Virus record (IMG/VR): IMGVR_UViG_3300025860_000106
Span: 1-21,498 of that record
From: a virus
Reading direction: 5' to 3' (one strand)
Length of the DNA: 21,498 nucleotides
Made by a program: the position numbers and the translations under genes. How positions within the stretch are numbered: the stretch's first letter is position 1; every line of letters starts with the position of its first letter. Under the pieces are notes generated by a model. That model had not been told where the DNA came from, did not search any database, and saw only the letters and a list, made by a program, of their open reading frames with translations. Below are positions 1 through 6,585 of the stretch, one piece after another.

Positions 1-42
1 ACTCACCAACTGGTAATCCTTGGGTAATCGAAGGCGTGTGCC

Positions 43-62
43 CGATGATACTTATAGGGCGA
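43..62 (+). promoter_or_regulatory. Possible phage-type promoter upstream of the early block
   Basis: The stretch ending TATAGGGCGA matches 9 of 10 positions of the T7 class III initiation region TATAGGGAGA, with G57 as the putative first transcribed base. The upstream recognition half does not resemble the T7 promoter, and this phage's own RNA polymerase need not share T7 specificity. A host sigma70 promoter was also sought; TTGGGT at 20-25 is a poor -35 and no well-spaced -10 follows. This is a weak call made from one match. Confidence 0.2.
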
Positions 63-126
63 CAGGCCGCAAGGTGTGGCAGGGGACTGTAACTCCCCCA
101 AGACACCAAGCGGAGACAGTCGCTTC
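57..126 (+). ncRNA. tRNA-like fold in the leader, Tyr(GTA)-type anticodon arm, no T arm
   Basis: GGGCGAC (57-63) pairs with GTCGCTT (119-125) to give a 7-bp acceptor-like stem with two G-U pairs. A 4-bp D-like stem (66-69 with 77-80) has a 7-nt loop. A perfect 5-bp anticodon-like stem (82-86 with 94-98) encloses the 7-nt loop CTGTAAC, which places GTA at the anticodon. Only 20 nt remain between the anticodon and acceptor stems, with no TTCRA loop and no T stem, so this is not a normal tRNA. A competing hairpin, AAGCG (108-112) with CGCTT (121-125), uses part of the same bases. It could be a tRNA remnant, a tRNA mimic or chance pairing in a structured 5' UTR. Confidence 0.25.
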
Positions 127-168
127 CTCCACCCGACAAGGGTCAGGGATTAAGTCATCAACTTCACG

Positions 169-188
169 CCTTCTCAACCAAGAGAAGG
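169..188 (+). promoter_or_regulatory. Hairpin covering the ribosome binding site of the first gene
   Basis: CCTTCTC (169-175) and GAGAAGG (182-188) form a perfect 7-bp stem with a 6-nt loop. The 3' arm contains the AAGGA Shine-Dalgarno element (185-189) that serves the ATG at 198 with an 8-nt spacer. Folding would hide the ribosome binding site, so translation of the first early gene could depend on unfolding by a protein, RNase III cleavage or coupled transcription. The pairing is seen directly; the regulatory role is inferred. Confidence 0.45.
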
Positions 189-197
189 AACGAAAGA

Positions 198-752
198 ATG
201 ACAAACGTAACTAAAGTATTAAACACACAGCACTTTGTAGGTATCTCATTTCATGCCATAGCACTCAAGCACCTACCTGAAGGCGCAGAGTTCAGACGCA
301 AAACACTAGCAATCTCTTCATTCACTAAGAACCACTACAACCCAAAGGATGACTTTGGGGCTGAATGTTACTCATGTACTAACAACGACGACATCAACCG
401 CGAGATATTCTTAAACCCTAACACTGTTGTCTATATTGAGGATGATGGGCAAGAGGTGGTTGTTGCTGGTAGTGACGAGCAGTTAAACAATGAGGACAAC
501 ATTGAATTAGCGGAAGCTATTGAGATTGAAGCAGTCAAGATCAACAACGATGTAAATGGAAACCCTCGCTACTATTTTGCTGGCTATATGTTCCGAGATG
601 GTAGAGGTCGCAGAGTTCGCCCAGCATTTGCCGATAAGTACAGAGGAAAGAAGTTTGGAGCTGGTTGGGTCTTTACGTCTTTTAACCTCAATAGCACACT
701 GAGAAGATCAATCGCCTACACTGATCTAATCTTGGTAGGGGCGAAGTCATGA
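198..752 (+). CDS. Early hypothetical protein, 184 aa
   Basis: I do not recognise a family. The protein has 184 residues, an acidic middle (about 80-110) and a basic Arg/Gly-rich stretch near 133-153 (RDGRGRRVRP), so it could bind nucleic acid, but no named domain is visible. No signal peptide or membrane segment is seen. ATG 198 is chosen because GAAGGAACGAAAG lies just upstream with correct spacing; nearly the same leader precedes the gene at 1172. Its stop overlaps the start of the next gene in an ATGA arrangement, indicating translational coupling. As first gene of the early block, in the position where T7-like phages keep host-takeover genes, it may act on the host, but that is inference from position only. 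Confidence 0.75.
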   Translation: MTNVTKVLNTQHFVGISFHAIALKHLPEGAEFRRKTLAISSFTKNHYNPKDDFGAECYSCTNNDDINREIFLNPNTVVYIEDDGQEVVVAGSDEQLNNEDNIELAEAIEIEAVKINNDVNGNPRYYFAGYMFRDGRGRRVRPAFADKYRGKKFGAGWVFTSFNLNSTLRRSIAYTDLILVGAKS

Positions 753-985
753 GCAACTCACAGCCAAAGACCCTTTACATGGGCACACTTAAAGCAACTC
801 TTAATGATAACAGTGGCTACGCCCAAGACGGCTCAAGCTATTGGGTGTCTATTATTGCCAATGCAACCGAGGCTGACCCAGTCGGTCAGGTGATCAAGGC
901 GCGTTCTTATGGTAGCTATAAGACTGCCGAACGTGGTGCACTCAAGATGATGATGCAAATTGAGCCTTATGGGGTGCTATCATGA
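749..985 (+). CDS. Early hypothetical protein, 78 aa
   Basis: Small soluble protein of 78 residues without a recognisable domain. It contains a YWVSIIANA segment and a C-terminal helix-prone part (KTAERGALKMMMQIE). ATG 749 overlaps the stop of the preceding gene by four bases (ATGA) and has AGGGGCGAAG upstream, so start and coupling are well supported. Its own stop overlaps the next small gene in the same way, making a three-gene coupled run. Function unknown; the position suggests a small early takeover or accessory protein. Confidence 0.7.
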   Translation: MSNSQPKTLYMGTLKATLNDNSGYAQDGSSYWVSIIANATEADPVGQVIKARSYGSYKTAERGALKMMMQIEPYGVLS

Positions 986-1095
986 GAGACCTTATCAACC
1001 GCATGTCTACTCGTGAATTCTGGTCAGACTTTGGCCTTTTATTCTGTGTCGCAGTTTCAATCATAGTTGTTGTCTCAGGTCACTTGAGTGTCTGA
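982..1095 (+). CDS. Small single-pass membrane peptide, 37 aa
   Basis: A 37-codon ORF starts at ATG 982, overlapping the preceding stop (983-985) as ATGA, and ends with TGA at 1093-1095. The N-terminal half is polar and charged (MRDLINRMSTREFWSDF) and is followed by a hydrophobic run, GLLFCVAVSIIVVVSG, long enough for one transmembrane helix. This fits an N-in, C-out single-pass inner-membrane peptide. GGGG at 971-974 is a modest Shine-Dalgarno; translational coupling to the upstream gene is the likelier way in. No family recognised. Early position and membrane character would suit superinfection exclusion or membrane modification, but nothing in the sequence proves a role. Confidence 0.55.
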   Translation: MRDLINRMSTREFWSDFGLLFCVAVSIIVVVSGHLSV

Positions 1096-1100
1096 GCCTA

Positions 1101-1148
1101 CTTGTGCCGCCATGTTTCGGCGTGGCGCATCAAGTGGACTTAGCCACT
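1101..1148 (+). promoter_or_regulatory. Two adjacent RNA hairpins between early genes
   Basis: Between the stop at 1095 and the ATG at 1172 lies a long imperfect stem: CTTG at 1101 pairs with CAAG at 1131-1134, with inner TGC/GCA and GCCATG/CGTGGC helices and a short loop. A second stem, AGTGG (1133-1137) with CCACT (1144-1148), has a 6-nt loop. They share two bases and so may alternate. No U-tract follows, so this is not a typical intrinsic terminator. An RNase III processing site or an mRNA stabilising or translation-control element is more plausible. Confidence 0.4.
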
Positions 1149-1171
1149 ACAACAACTGAAGGAACAAAAGA

Positions 1172-1351
1172 ATGGTAAAAGATACATACAGCAAGAAGAC
1201 ACTTTTTATGTCTCAAGCCCCTAACTTCAACTTTGAATTGGATGCTGATCAGATCGTTGAGAAGGCTCTGGAAGCTGGGTTCGTCACCAAGATTGGCAAT
1301 GACCTGTATGAGGTCAACAAACTTTATGAAGGAATGGGAGCAAGCAAATGA
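1172..1351 (+). CDS. Early hypothetical protein, 59 aa
   Basis: A 59-codon ORF with an excellent ribosome binding site (GAAGGAACAAAAGA directly upstream, almost identical to the leader of the gene at 198). It encodes a small soluble protein with a helical middle (DADQIVEKALEAGFV) and short hydrophilic ends. Its stop TGA (1349-1351) overlaps the ATG of the following gene (1348) as ATGA, which strongly supports both genes being translated. No recognised family; probably a small early accessory protein. Confidence 0.65.
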   Translation: MVKDTYSKKTLFMSQAPNFNFELDADQIVEKALEAGFVTKIGNDLYEVNKLYEGMGASK

Positions 1352-1554
1352 GAAGCGATAGATTCGAAGTGAACAAGGTTCAACTGATCAATGGAGCACT
1401 GGCAGACTGTCAGGCTTCATTGCAAGCCTCTTATGATTACATCAAGAACAGCAAACTTAGCTTCCACCAAAGTGGAAAGAAGAAAGATGAGCTACTGGAG
1501 CAAATCAATCTTTCGCTGACCATTCTTGAGTTGATGAAGAGGGGAAGCAAATGA
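1348..1554 (+). CDS. Early hypothetical protein, 68 aa
   Basis: Small, highly charged, mostly helix-prone protein of 68 residues. A C-terminal amphipathic part (DELLEQINLSLTILELMKRG) could form a coiled coil or helical hairpin. ATG 1348 overlaps the preceding stop by four bases and has GGGAGC upstream; its own stop overlaps the next ATG (1551), so it sits inside a coupled run. No domain identified. Function unknown. Confidence 0.65.
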   Translation: MRSDRFEVNKVQLINGALADCQASLQASYDYIKNSKLSFHQSGKKKDELLEQINLSLTILELMKRGSK

Positions 1555-1868
1555 GACTTTACACAAACAAACGCGGCGATTGGGCTGGCACTCAGTCAGA
1601 CGCTAGGAAACTTGGTGGTAAATACATTGAGGTTGATGTCCCAGTAATGAAGGCTGACTTGCTGGCATTCCTAAATCAAAACTCAGTGGGAGCAATGGCA
1701 GTCGAGAGCAAGCCAGAGCCAACCCCAGCCGAGCGACCAGAGGTCTTATCTCACGACGCCGCTGGCTGGGTCTCTTGGGCTTACGAGAGATTGAGAAGGG
1801 GTCAGAAAGCAGACGCTGAAGCAATGCTTCTCAAGGGTCTAAAGATACAGCGAGAACTAGCCAGCTGA
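1551..1868 (+). CDS. Early hypothetical protein, 105 aa
   Basis: A 105-residue protein in two parts. The N-terminal part (about 1-45) has an RGDWAGTQSDARK motif followed by a beta/alpha-like IEVDVPVMKADLLAFLNQ. A Pro-rich linker (about 54-64, KPEPTPAERPE) leads to a C-terminal helical part ending RRGQKADAEAMLLKG. The overall look is that of a small phage adaptor, but I cannot assign a family. ATG 1551 is preceded by AGGGGAAGC and overlaps the previous stop. It is the last gene of the early run, followed directly by an intrinsic terminator. A 73-aa antisense ORF inside it is an artefact. Confidence 0.7.
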   Translation: MRLYTNKRGDWAGTQSDARKLGGKYIEVDVPVMKADLLAFLNQNSVGAMAVESKPEPTPAERPEVLSHDAAGWVSWAYERLRRGQKADAEAMLLKGLKIQRELAS

Positions 1869-1879
1869 TTACATCAGTT

Positions 1880-1907
1880 AACCCAGCGTCTAGGCGTTGG
1901 GTTTTCT
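1880..1907 (+). terminator. Intrinsic terminator after the small early genes
   Basis: AACCCAGCGT (1880-1889) pairs with GCGTTGGGTT (1894-1903) as a 10-bp stem with two G-U pairs and loop CTAG, followed by TTTTC. It sits 12 nt after the stop of the last small early gene and ahead of the integrase, so it would limit early transcription into the integrase. A second perfect hairpin, TCATGC (1907-1912) with GCATGA (1919-1924), follows and lies just ahead of the integrase ribosome binding site. Confidence 0.75.
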
Positions 1908-1942
1908 CATGCAATCAAGCATGAAACTAAAGGAGACTCAAA

Positions 1943-2842
1943 ATGACACTTACTCTAACTTTCCTTGATTTAGTCGAGATGGATTGCAAGTTGATCTGGG
2001 ATGGCAGAGCCCACAGGGCGCGAAGTATTGGCAAGGCTGAGAGATTCGCGGCTTTCTCTGATTATGACACCCGTTTGATCACTGACTACAAGCCCAGCCA
2101 CATTCATAAGTTCTTTGACCACCTCGCAGAACAGGGGCTGTCTAACAATACTATTAACCACTACGGGGCAATGATCATTAAGGTTTTTGGTCACGCAGTG
2201 GCTGAAGAACACATCTCACACGTACCCAAATTTAAGTATCGGAAGGTCAAAGGAAACCAGCGGCCTTTATACTTTACACAGTCTCAGATTGCCTTAATGT
2301 CCGAATACTTTCGTAAAAGTGCCGACTTCAAATCTTTGGAGCACTATTTGACCATAGGCATTCAGACTGGAATGAGAATTGGTGAAATAAGGAAGATAAA
2401 CAATTGCACATTGATACAAGACGAAACTGGTGGCTGGAGTGTTTTTCTCTCAGACACGAAGAATGGTGACTCAAGAACAGTCCCATTAACGGATGAAGCC
2501 TTGTCGTCAATCAGGAGCCTTGGAACGGACATTTCAAAGGACTGGAACAGCAAGCTATTTTATCGAGGCTGGAAGCAGATGCGAAGGGCAATCCTAGGCA
2601 ACGATGAGCGTTATGTTTTCCACACAACACGGCACACTTGCGCCACCACTCTAGCAAACTCAGGAGCATATAACAGTGAACTGATAGGGGCTTATTTAGG
2701 CCATAGAGACCTAAACACGACTCGCAAATATATCAAGAGTGAACCCCAGACGATGCGATCAATGGCTGAGTTGATGAGGGGAGCACAGGCTAAGAAGAAT
2801 ACTACACCGCAAGCCAAGCAAGGCGACTTGTTTGGACTGTAA
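1943..2842 (+). CDS. int: Tyrosine-family integrase (site-specific recombinase)
   Basis: Cuts and rejoins DNA through a 3'-phosphotyrosine intermediate; in temperate phages it joins attP to attB. All catalytic residues of the family are visible: Arg145 (TGMRIGEI), Lys173 (DTKNG), His227 and Arg230 (HTTRHTC), His254 (YLGHRDL) and the nucleophile Tyr263 (RKYIK). The N-terminal part (about 30-95) is a helical core-binding domain (SNNTINHYGAMI); the C-terminal catalytic domain spans about 108-275. At 299 aa it is a compact full-length integrase with no sign of decay. The start has AAAGGAGACTC upstream. Placement directly upstream of RNA polymerase is as in integrase-bearing marine T7-like phages. 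No attP matching the 3' end of a tRNA gene, and no excisionase, could be recognised nearby. Confidence 0.95.
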   Translation: MTLTLTFLDLVEMDCKLIWDGRAHRARSIGKAERFAAFSDYDTRLITDYKPSHIHKFFDHLAEQGLSNNTINHYGAMIIKVFGHAVAEEHISHVPKFKYRKVKGNQRPLYFTQSQIALMSEYFRKSADFKSLEHYLTIGIQTGMRIGEIRKINNCTLIQDETGGWSVFLSDTKNGDSRTVPLTDEALSSIRSLGTDISKDWNSKLFYRGWKQMRRAILGNDERYVFHTTRHTCATTLANSGAYNSELIGAYLGHRDLNTTRKYIKSEPQTMRSMAELMRGAQAKKNTTPQAKQGDLFGL

Positions 2843-2863
2843 GTTCAAGAAAAGGGAAGTAAA

Positions 2864-5476
2864 ATGAACAACGACGATAAAACCAGAGGTGGCAAGCAAG
2901 CCAACCCAGTAACAAAAATCTACAACGAGACTATGAGGGAAGACGGGCAGAAAAAGTGGGAAGCAAAGTACACAGGAGCAAAAGACGTTACTGAGCAAGC
3001 CCCAGAATACCAACAGCTGAAGAATGTTTTGGATGTTGTGGCAGAAGGTCTTGCAGGGGACATTGAAGCCGCACGTAAGGGCAAAGGAAGACGCCCTACA
3101 TGGCTTGATGATCTTATGCACCTAGACCCAAGACAGCTGGCCTTGATCGGCTTACAGTGCTGTTATAATGCGGTGCTAAAAGACAGCACTCTAAGCAATG
3201 TCACTCAAGAAATTGGAAGCCTAATTGATAGAGAATGTCTGGCCTTGGAACTACTACACAGTGATGATGAGGAAGCCAACAAGAACAACAGGCGGATCGT
3301 CAAGATGGTCAGTGAAGCCCACACTTCGGCACACATCCGACTGAAGGCACTCAGGAGCATAGCCACCAAGAATGGCACCAAGTCCATTTACTTTGGAACT
3401 GTTGAGAAAAAGGGTGATCGAAAGATGCACTTGAAGCGAAGGACAGCCAACGCCGCCCCAGTTCTCTCGGCTATCTTTCAGCATTGCCACATATTCGAAA
3501 AGGACACCCAGTTCACTACCCCAACCAACAGCATCACAAGACTTGCGTTTACTCAGGAAGCACAAGAGCAACTTGAGAAGAGCAAGGACTACTTGCAGTG
3601 GTCACAGCCGCTTCTAAAGCCAATTCCGATGGACTCCCCTAGACCTTGGGATGGCTACCACACAGGGGCTTATAAGGACTGGCGGCTGGCAGAGGCAGTC
3701 AAGTTAGTTAGAGGGGCATCTAGCAAGCAAATTGAGGCCATAGAGCACTCTTTCAAGGGTGAAACCCCAGAGCACTTCAGAGCACTCAATGCACTGCAAG
3801 AAACTAGGCTCTGCATCAATGAGGAGATGCTGGAAGTTGTAGAATGGTGCTGGGAATGTAGGCACTCTTTCGGTAAGTTCCCAAAGCGAGATACTCCAGA
3901 TTTCCCAAAGCTACCAGAAGACCACATGACAATGGATCAGGACTTGAAAAAGGCAATCAAGGAAGACCAGCGCGAATGGCGAAACACTGACCGCAGGGTA
4001 AAGGGTGCTGAAGCTGTCATGAAGCAGGATTTAATGGTAGCTAATGAGCTGGTAATCTTTGATTACTTTACGATCCCTTGGGCTTGTGATTTCAGAGGCC
4101 GCTTCAATATGGTTCCATCGTTTAACTACCACAGAGACGACCACATTAAGTCACTCTTCCAGTTTCAAAGGGGACGCATAGTCGAGGGTCAGAATATTCG
4201 CTGGCTCAAGATACACATTGCCAACTGTGGCGGCTTTGAGAAAATCGACAAAGCACCACTGGATGAACGTGTGGCTTGGTTTGACAGGAACGAGGGCTGG
4301 CTTTTGGACATGGCTAAAGACTACAAGTCCAGTCTGGGTCTATGGAATACTGCCGACAAGCCTTTTCAGTTTCTCGCCGCACTTTTCGAATACCAGAGGT
4401 TTATTGAAGAGGGCGATGAGTTTGTGGGGTACATCCCTTACGCTCTGGATGGCACCAATTCGGGCGTCCAGCACTATTCCATGCTAACCCTCGGAGAAGA
4501 CGAGGGAAGGCTATGTAACCTAGTACCACAGGCCGAAATGGCTGACCTTTACCAGACTGTTGCTGATAAGGTTACAGGCAGACTTGAGGCTGACTTGGAA
4601 GACCCCAGTGCCTTTGGAAAGAACCCCATCACTAAAGCAGAACTGGCGCGTATTTGGCTGGACTATGGTGTGGATCGACGCCTGACAAAACGACCATCAA
4701 TGGTATTTGCCTATAGTTCCGTTGCGGCTGGTATGACTGGACAATTCATGGAAGACGTAATGAAACCGCTACAGCGTGACGTGAGCTACGGGGACATCGA
4801 GTTCCATCCGATTGCTAGGACTAACAAAGAGCGAAAGGTTGCGGCTCGTTACCTTGCTGAACACTGTTACGACAGCATTGTTGAAACACTGCCAAAGGCG
4901 GCTGAAGCAATGAAGTGGATTCAATCTTGCACCAATGTTCTCAGTAAGCAGAATAAGCTGGTCAATTGGACTTCCCCAAGTGGCTTTAGAGTTTTCCACA
5001 ACTACCTAAAGAGGGACAGGGTGGAGACTAAAATCTTTCTATTCGATACAGCTGTAGGCGAGAGAACTAGGTCAAAGGTTTCTTTGTCGATGGATACAGG
5101 CAAGGTGGATGTGAGGAAGAACACAGCCAGCGTTGCGGCTAACTATATACATTCGCTCGATGCCTCTGGCATGGCTAAAACCATTGTCAGGTTGCGCGAT
5201 CAGTTTGACGGGCAGGGTGAGGGCGGTTGCCAAGATTTCTTTATGATACATGATTCATTTGCAATCTCTGGAGATGTTGACGACCTCTACTATGGTGTTC
5301 GTGATGCACATATTGAGATGTACCAGTCTGAGAACCTACTGCTTAAATGGCAAGAAGAACTGAGACAGCAATTAGACCATCCCAATGACTTCGAGAAAGC
5401 TGGAGTAGAGCCAATTCCAGAGATGGGAAACCTAGACTTACAGCTGATACGGGAGAGCCAATTCTGCTTTAGTTAA
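2864..5476 (+). CDS. T7-type single-subunit DNA-directed RNA polymerase
   Basis: Transcribes phage middle and late genes from phage promoters; the counterpart of T7 gene 1. Length (870 aa) is close to T7 RNAP (883). Catalytic motifs are in order: motif A DGTNSGVQHYS with metal ligand Asp529; motif B Arg605-x3-Lys609-x7-Tyr617 (KRPSMVFAYSS); motif C MIHDSFA with His796 and second metal ligand Asp797. The C-terminal end FCFS recalls the aromatic C-terminus (FAFA) of T7 RNAP. Odd point: the residue after Tyr617 is Ser618, where the Rx3Kx6-7YG motif has Gly (Gly640 in T7). The start has AAAAGGGAAG upstream, 21 nt after the integrase stop, and a terminator follows at 5558. Family assignment is firm; promoter specificity cannot be read from the sequence. 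Confidence 0.97.
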   Translation: MNNDDKTRGGKQANPVTKIYNETMREDGQKKWEAKYTGAKDVTEQAPEYQQLKNVLDVVAEGLAGDIEAARKGKGRRPTWLDDLMHLDPRQLALIGLQCCYNAVLKDSTLSNVTQEIGSLIDRECLALELLHSDDEEANKNNRRIVKMVSEAHTSAHIRLKALRSIATKNGTKSIYFGTVEKKGDRKMHLKRRTANAAPVLSAIFQHCHIFEKDTQFTTPTNSITRLAFTQEAQEQLEKSKDYLQWSQPLLKPIPMDSPRPWDGYHTGAYKDWRLAEAVKLVRGASSKQIEAIEHSFKGETPEHFRALNALQETRLCINEEMLEVVEWCWECRHSFGKFPKRDTPDFPKLPEDHMTMDQDLKKAIKEDQREWRNTDRRVKGAEAVMKQDLMVANELVIFDYFTIPWACDFRGRFNMVPSFNYHRDDHIKSLFQFQRGRIVEGQNIRWLKIHIANCGGFEKIDKAPLDERVAWFDRNEGWLLDMAKDYKSSLGLWNTADKPFQFLAALFEYQRFIEEGDEFVGYIPYALDGTNSGVQHYSMLTLGEDEGRLCNLVPQAEMADLYQTVADKVTGRLEADLEDPSAFGKNPITKAELARIWLDYGVDRRLTKRPSMVFAYSSVAAGMTGQFMEDVMKPLQRDVSYGDIEFHPIARTNKERKVAARYLAEHCYDSIVETLPKAAEAMKWIQSCTNVLSKQNKLVNWTSPSGFRVFHNYLKRDRVETKIFLFDTAVGERTRSKVSLSMDTGKVDVRKNTASVAANYIHSLDASGMAKTIVRLRDQFDGQGEGGCQDFFMIHDSFAISGDVDDLYYGVRDAHIEMYQSENLLLKWQEELRQQLDHPNDFEKAGVEPIPEMGNLDLQLIRESQFCFS

Positions 5477-5479
5477 TAC

Positions 5480-5495
5480 TTATGTCACCCCTAAG
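5480..5495 (+). promoter_or_regulatory. Candidate phage promoter motif after the RNA polymerase gene
   Basis: TTATGTCACCCCTAAG matches TAATGTCACTATAAAG at 15133-15148 in 12 of 16 positions, including an uninterrupted ATGTCAC. Both copies lie in non-coding DNA just after the last gene of a block, and both are followed within about 100 nt by a strong hairpin terminator. Immediately upstream the sequence reads TAATAC, like the start of the T7 promoter. The rest of the 5477-5557 gap shows only a pyrimidine-rich stretch (CTTTCCTCCTCC). Two copies are too few for a firm consensus. Confidence 0.2.
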
Positions 5496-5557
5496 AAGCC
5501 CCTGAGTTCACTTTCCTCCTCCTTGGACTCTAGGGACTTCATTCTCCCAAACTGAAA

Positions 5558-5591
5558 GGCCATCCATAGATAACTATGGGTGGTCTTTTTT
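5558..5591 (+). terminator. Intrinsic terminator between RNA polymerase and ssDNA-binding protein genes
   Basis: GGCCATCCATAG (5558-5569) pairs with CTATGGGTGGTC (5574-5585) over 12 bp (two G-U pairs) around the loop ATAA, followed by six T. This is a textbook intrinsic terminator. It occupies the place of the T7 early terminator after the gene 1 region, where host RNA polymerase stops and phage polymerase may read through. Confidence 0.9.
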
Positions 5592-5610
5592 ACTTTAGAA
5601 AGACAAAAGT

Positions 5611-6153
5611 ATGGCTAAAAAACCAAAGATTAACTTTGTGACTCCTATTGGAGTGGCTAAGTACCCCCACCTTAATAAACCAGATACTGCCTTTGACTCT
5701 GAAGGTAAGTATAAGACAGAACTATTGCTGTCTGCCGAAGACGCAAAGCCTTTAATTAAGAAGATTGAAGATGCGGCTAAAGCTGAACATGGGTCTGCCC
5801 ATTACAGAGTTCCTTATGTGAAGGATGAAGAGACTGGGGAAGTGGCTTTCAAGCTACAGTCTAAGTTCCAACCCGATTTCTTTGACACAGCTGGTCAAGT
5901 TGTGCCTGTAAACAAACTTCCAAAGATAGGCGGTGGAAGCCGTTTGAAACTCAAAGGCTACCTTAATGTCTATAAGGTCTCTGGTTCAGCTGGTGTGGCT
6001 ATCACACTACAAGGCTGTCAGATAGTAGAGGCTACCCAAGGCATGAATGGGTCAGGCTTTGATGCCATCGAGGAAGGTGGCTTCACTGTAGATGTTTCAG
6101 CGATTGATGAAGCATTTGAACCAATCGGTAATGAAGACAACTTTGACTTTTAA
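5611..6153 (+). CDS. Single-stranded DNA-binding protein, T7 gp2.5-like
   Basis: Coats ssDNA at the replication fork and assists recombination and annealing. The protein (180 aa; T7 gp2.5 has 232) has a beta-rich body of OB-fold type (INFVTPIGVAKYPHL near the start; GSRLKLKGYLNVYKVSG and GVAITLQGCQIVEA later) and an acidic C-terminal tail ending NEDNFDF. An acidic tail with terminal Phe is the gp2.5 feature that contacts DNA polymerase and primase-helicase. The helicase in this window ends in a similar DDNFGF. Position directly after RNAP and before endonuclease I matches the T7 order. ATG 5611 has a modest AGAAAGACAAAAG leader. The 3' end overlaps the endonuclease start. Assignment rests on tail, context and general fold, so it is good but below the enzymes. 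Confidence 0.85.
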   Translation: MAKKPKINFVTPIGVAKYPHLNKPDTAFDSEGKYKTELLLSAEDAKPLIKKIEDAAKAEHGSAHYRVPYVKDEETGEVAFKLQSKFQPDFFDTAGQVVPVNKLPKIGGGSRLKLKGYLNVYKVSGSAGVAITLQGCQIVEATQGMNGSGFDAIEEGGFTVDVSAIDEAFEPIGNEDNFDF

Positions 6154-6577
6154 TCGTCGGAATTACCGAGGCATCAAGGAAGGCTACAGGTCTGGACTTG
6201 AAGTTGGTGTTGCTGAAGAACTCAGGAGACTAGGTATTCCGTTTACCTACGAGACCGAGAGGTTTTCATACTTAATCCCATCGCGGACTGCCAAGTACAC
6301 CCCAGACTTTATTCTCCCAAAGGCTGGTGGTGTATGGTTTTTAGAAACCAAAGGACGATGGGTGACAGCTGATCGACAGAAACATGTGTTGATTAAGAAG
6401 CAACTACCTAACATAGACCTACGTTTCCTTTTCCAGAATGCCAACGCGAAGCTGTATAAGGGGTCTAAGACTTCTTATGCAGACTTCTGCATCAAGAATG
6501 GTTTCACTTGGGCACATAAAGTGATTCCAGATGAGTGGATTGAAGAATGCCATGAGGGCATGAAGCAAGCCAAATAA
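6131..6577 (+). CDS. Endonuclease I, Holliday-junction resolvase (T7 gp3-like)
   Basis: Cleaves four-way junctions and branched DNA and helps degrade host DNA; acts as a homodimer. Catalytic residues of T7 endonuclease I are present: Glu24 (SGLE), Asp59 (YTPDF), Glu72 and Lys74 (LETKG). The shared motifs KLYKGSKTSYADFC and PDEWIEE are also clear. I chose ATG 6131 (148 aa, T7 149 aa) over in-frame ATGs at 6092 and 6107, because the family begins shortly before the RSGLE motif and the longer forms only add sequence from inside the upstream gene. The gene overlaps the ssDNA-binding protein gene by 23 nt with no strong Shine-Dalgarno, so coupled translation is likely. A UUCG-loop terminator follows 9 nt after the stop. 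Confidence 0.95.
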   Translation: MKTTLTFNRRNYRGIKEGYRSGLEVGVAEELRRLGIPFTYETERFSYLIPSRTAKYTPDFILPKAGGVWFLETKGRWVTADRQKHVLIKKQLPNIDLRFLFQNANAKLYKGSKTSYADFCIKNGFTWAHKVIPDEWIEECHEGMKQAK

Positions 6578-6585
6578 AGAGAGCC

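Noticed and set aside
57-126. A true tRNA-Tyr gene
   Set aside because: No T stem or TTCRA loop, only 20 nt between anticodon and acceptor stems, and no long variable arm as in bacterial tRNA-Tyr. Kept only as a tRNA-like fold.
20-214. 64-codon ORF across the leader
   Set aside because: It lacks a Shine-Dalgarno, overlaps the well-initiated gene at 198 and runs through the structured leader; composition is Arg/Ser/Thr-rich without protein-like pattern.
4218-4487. 89-codon + strand ORF inside RNA polymerase
   Set aside because: Out-of-frame shadow of a conserved polymerase region (motif A), with no start signal.
6092-6130. Longer N-terminus for endonuclease I
   Set aside because: Adds 13 residues encoded within the ssDNA-binding protein gene; the T7 family length and motif position fit the ATG at 6131.
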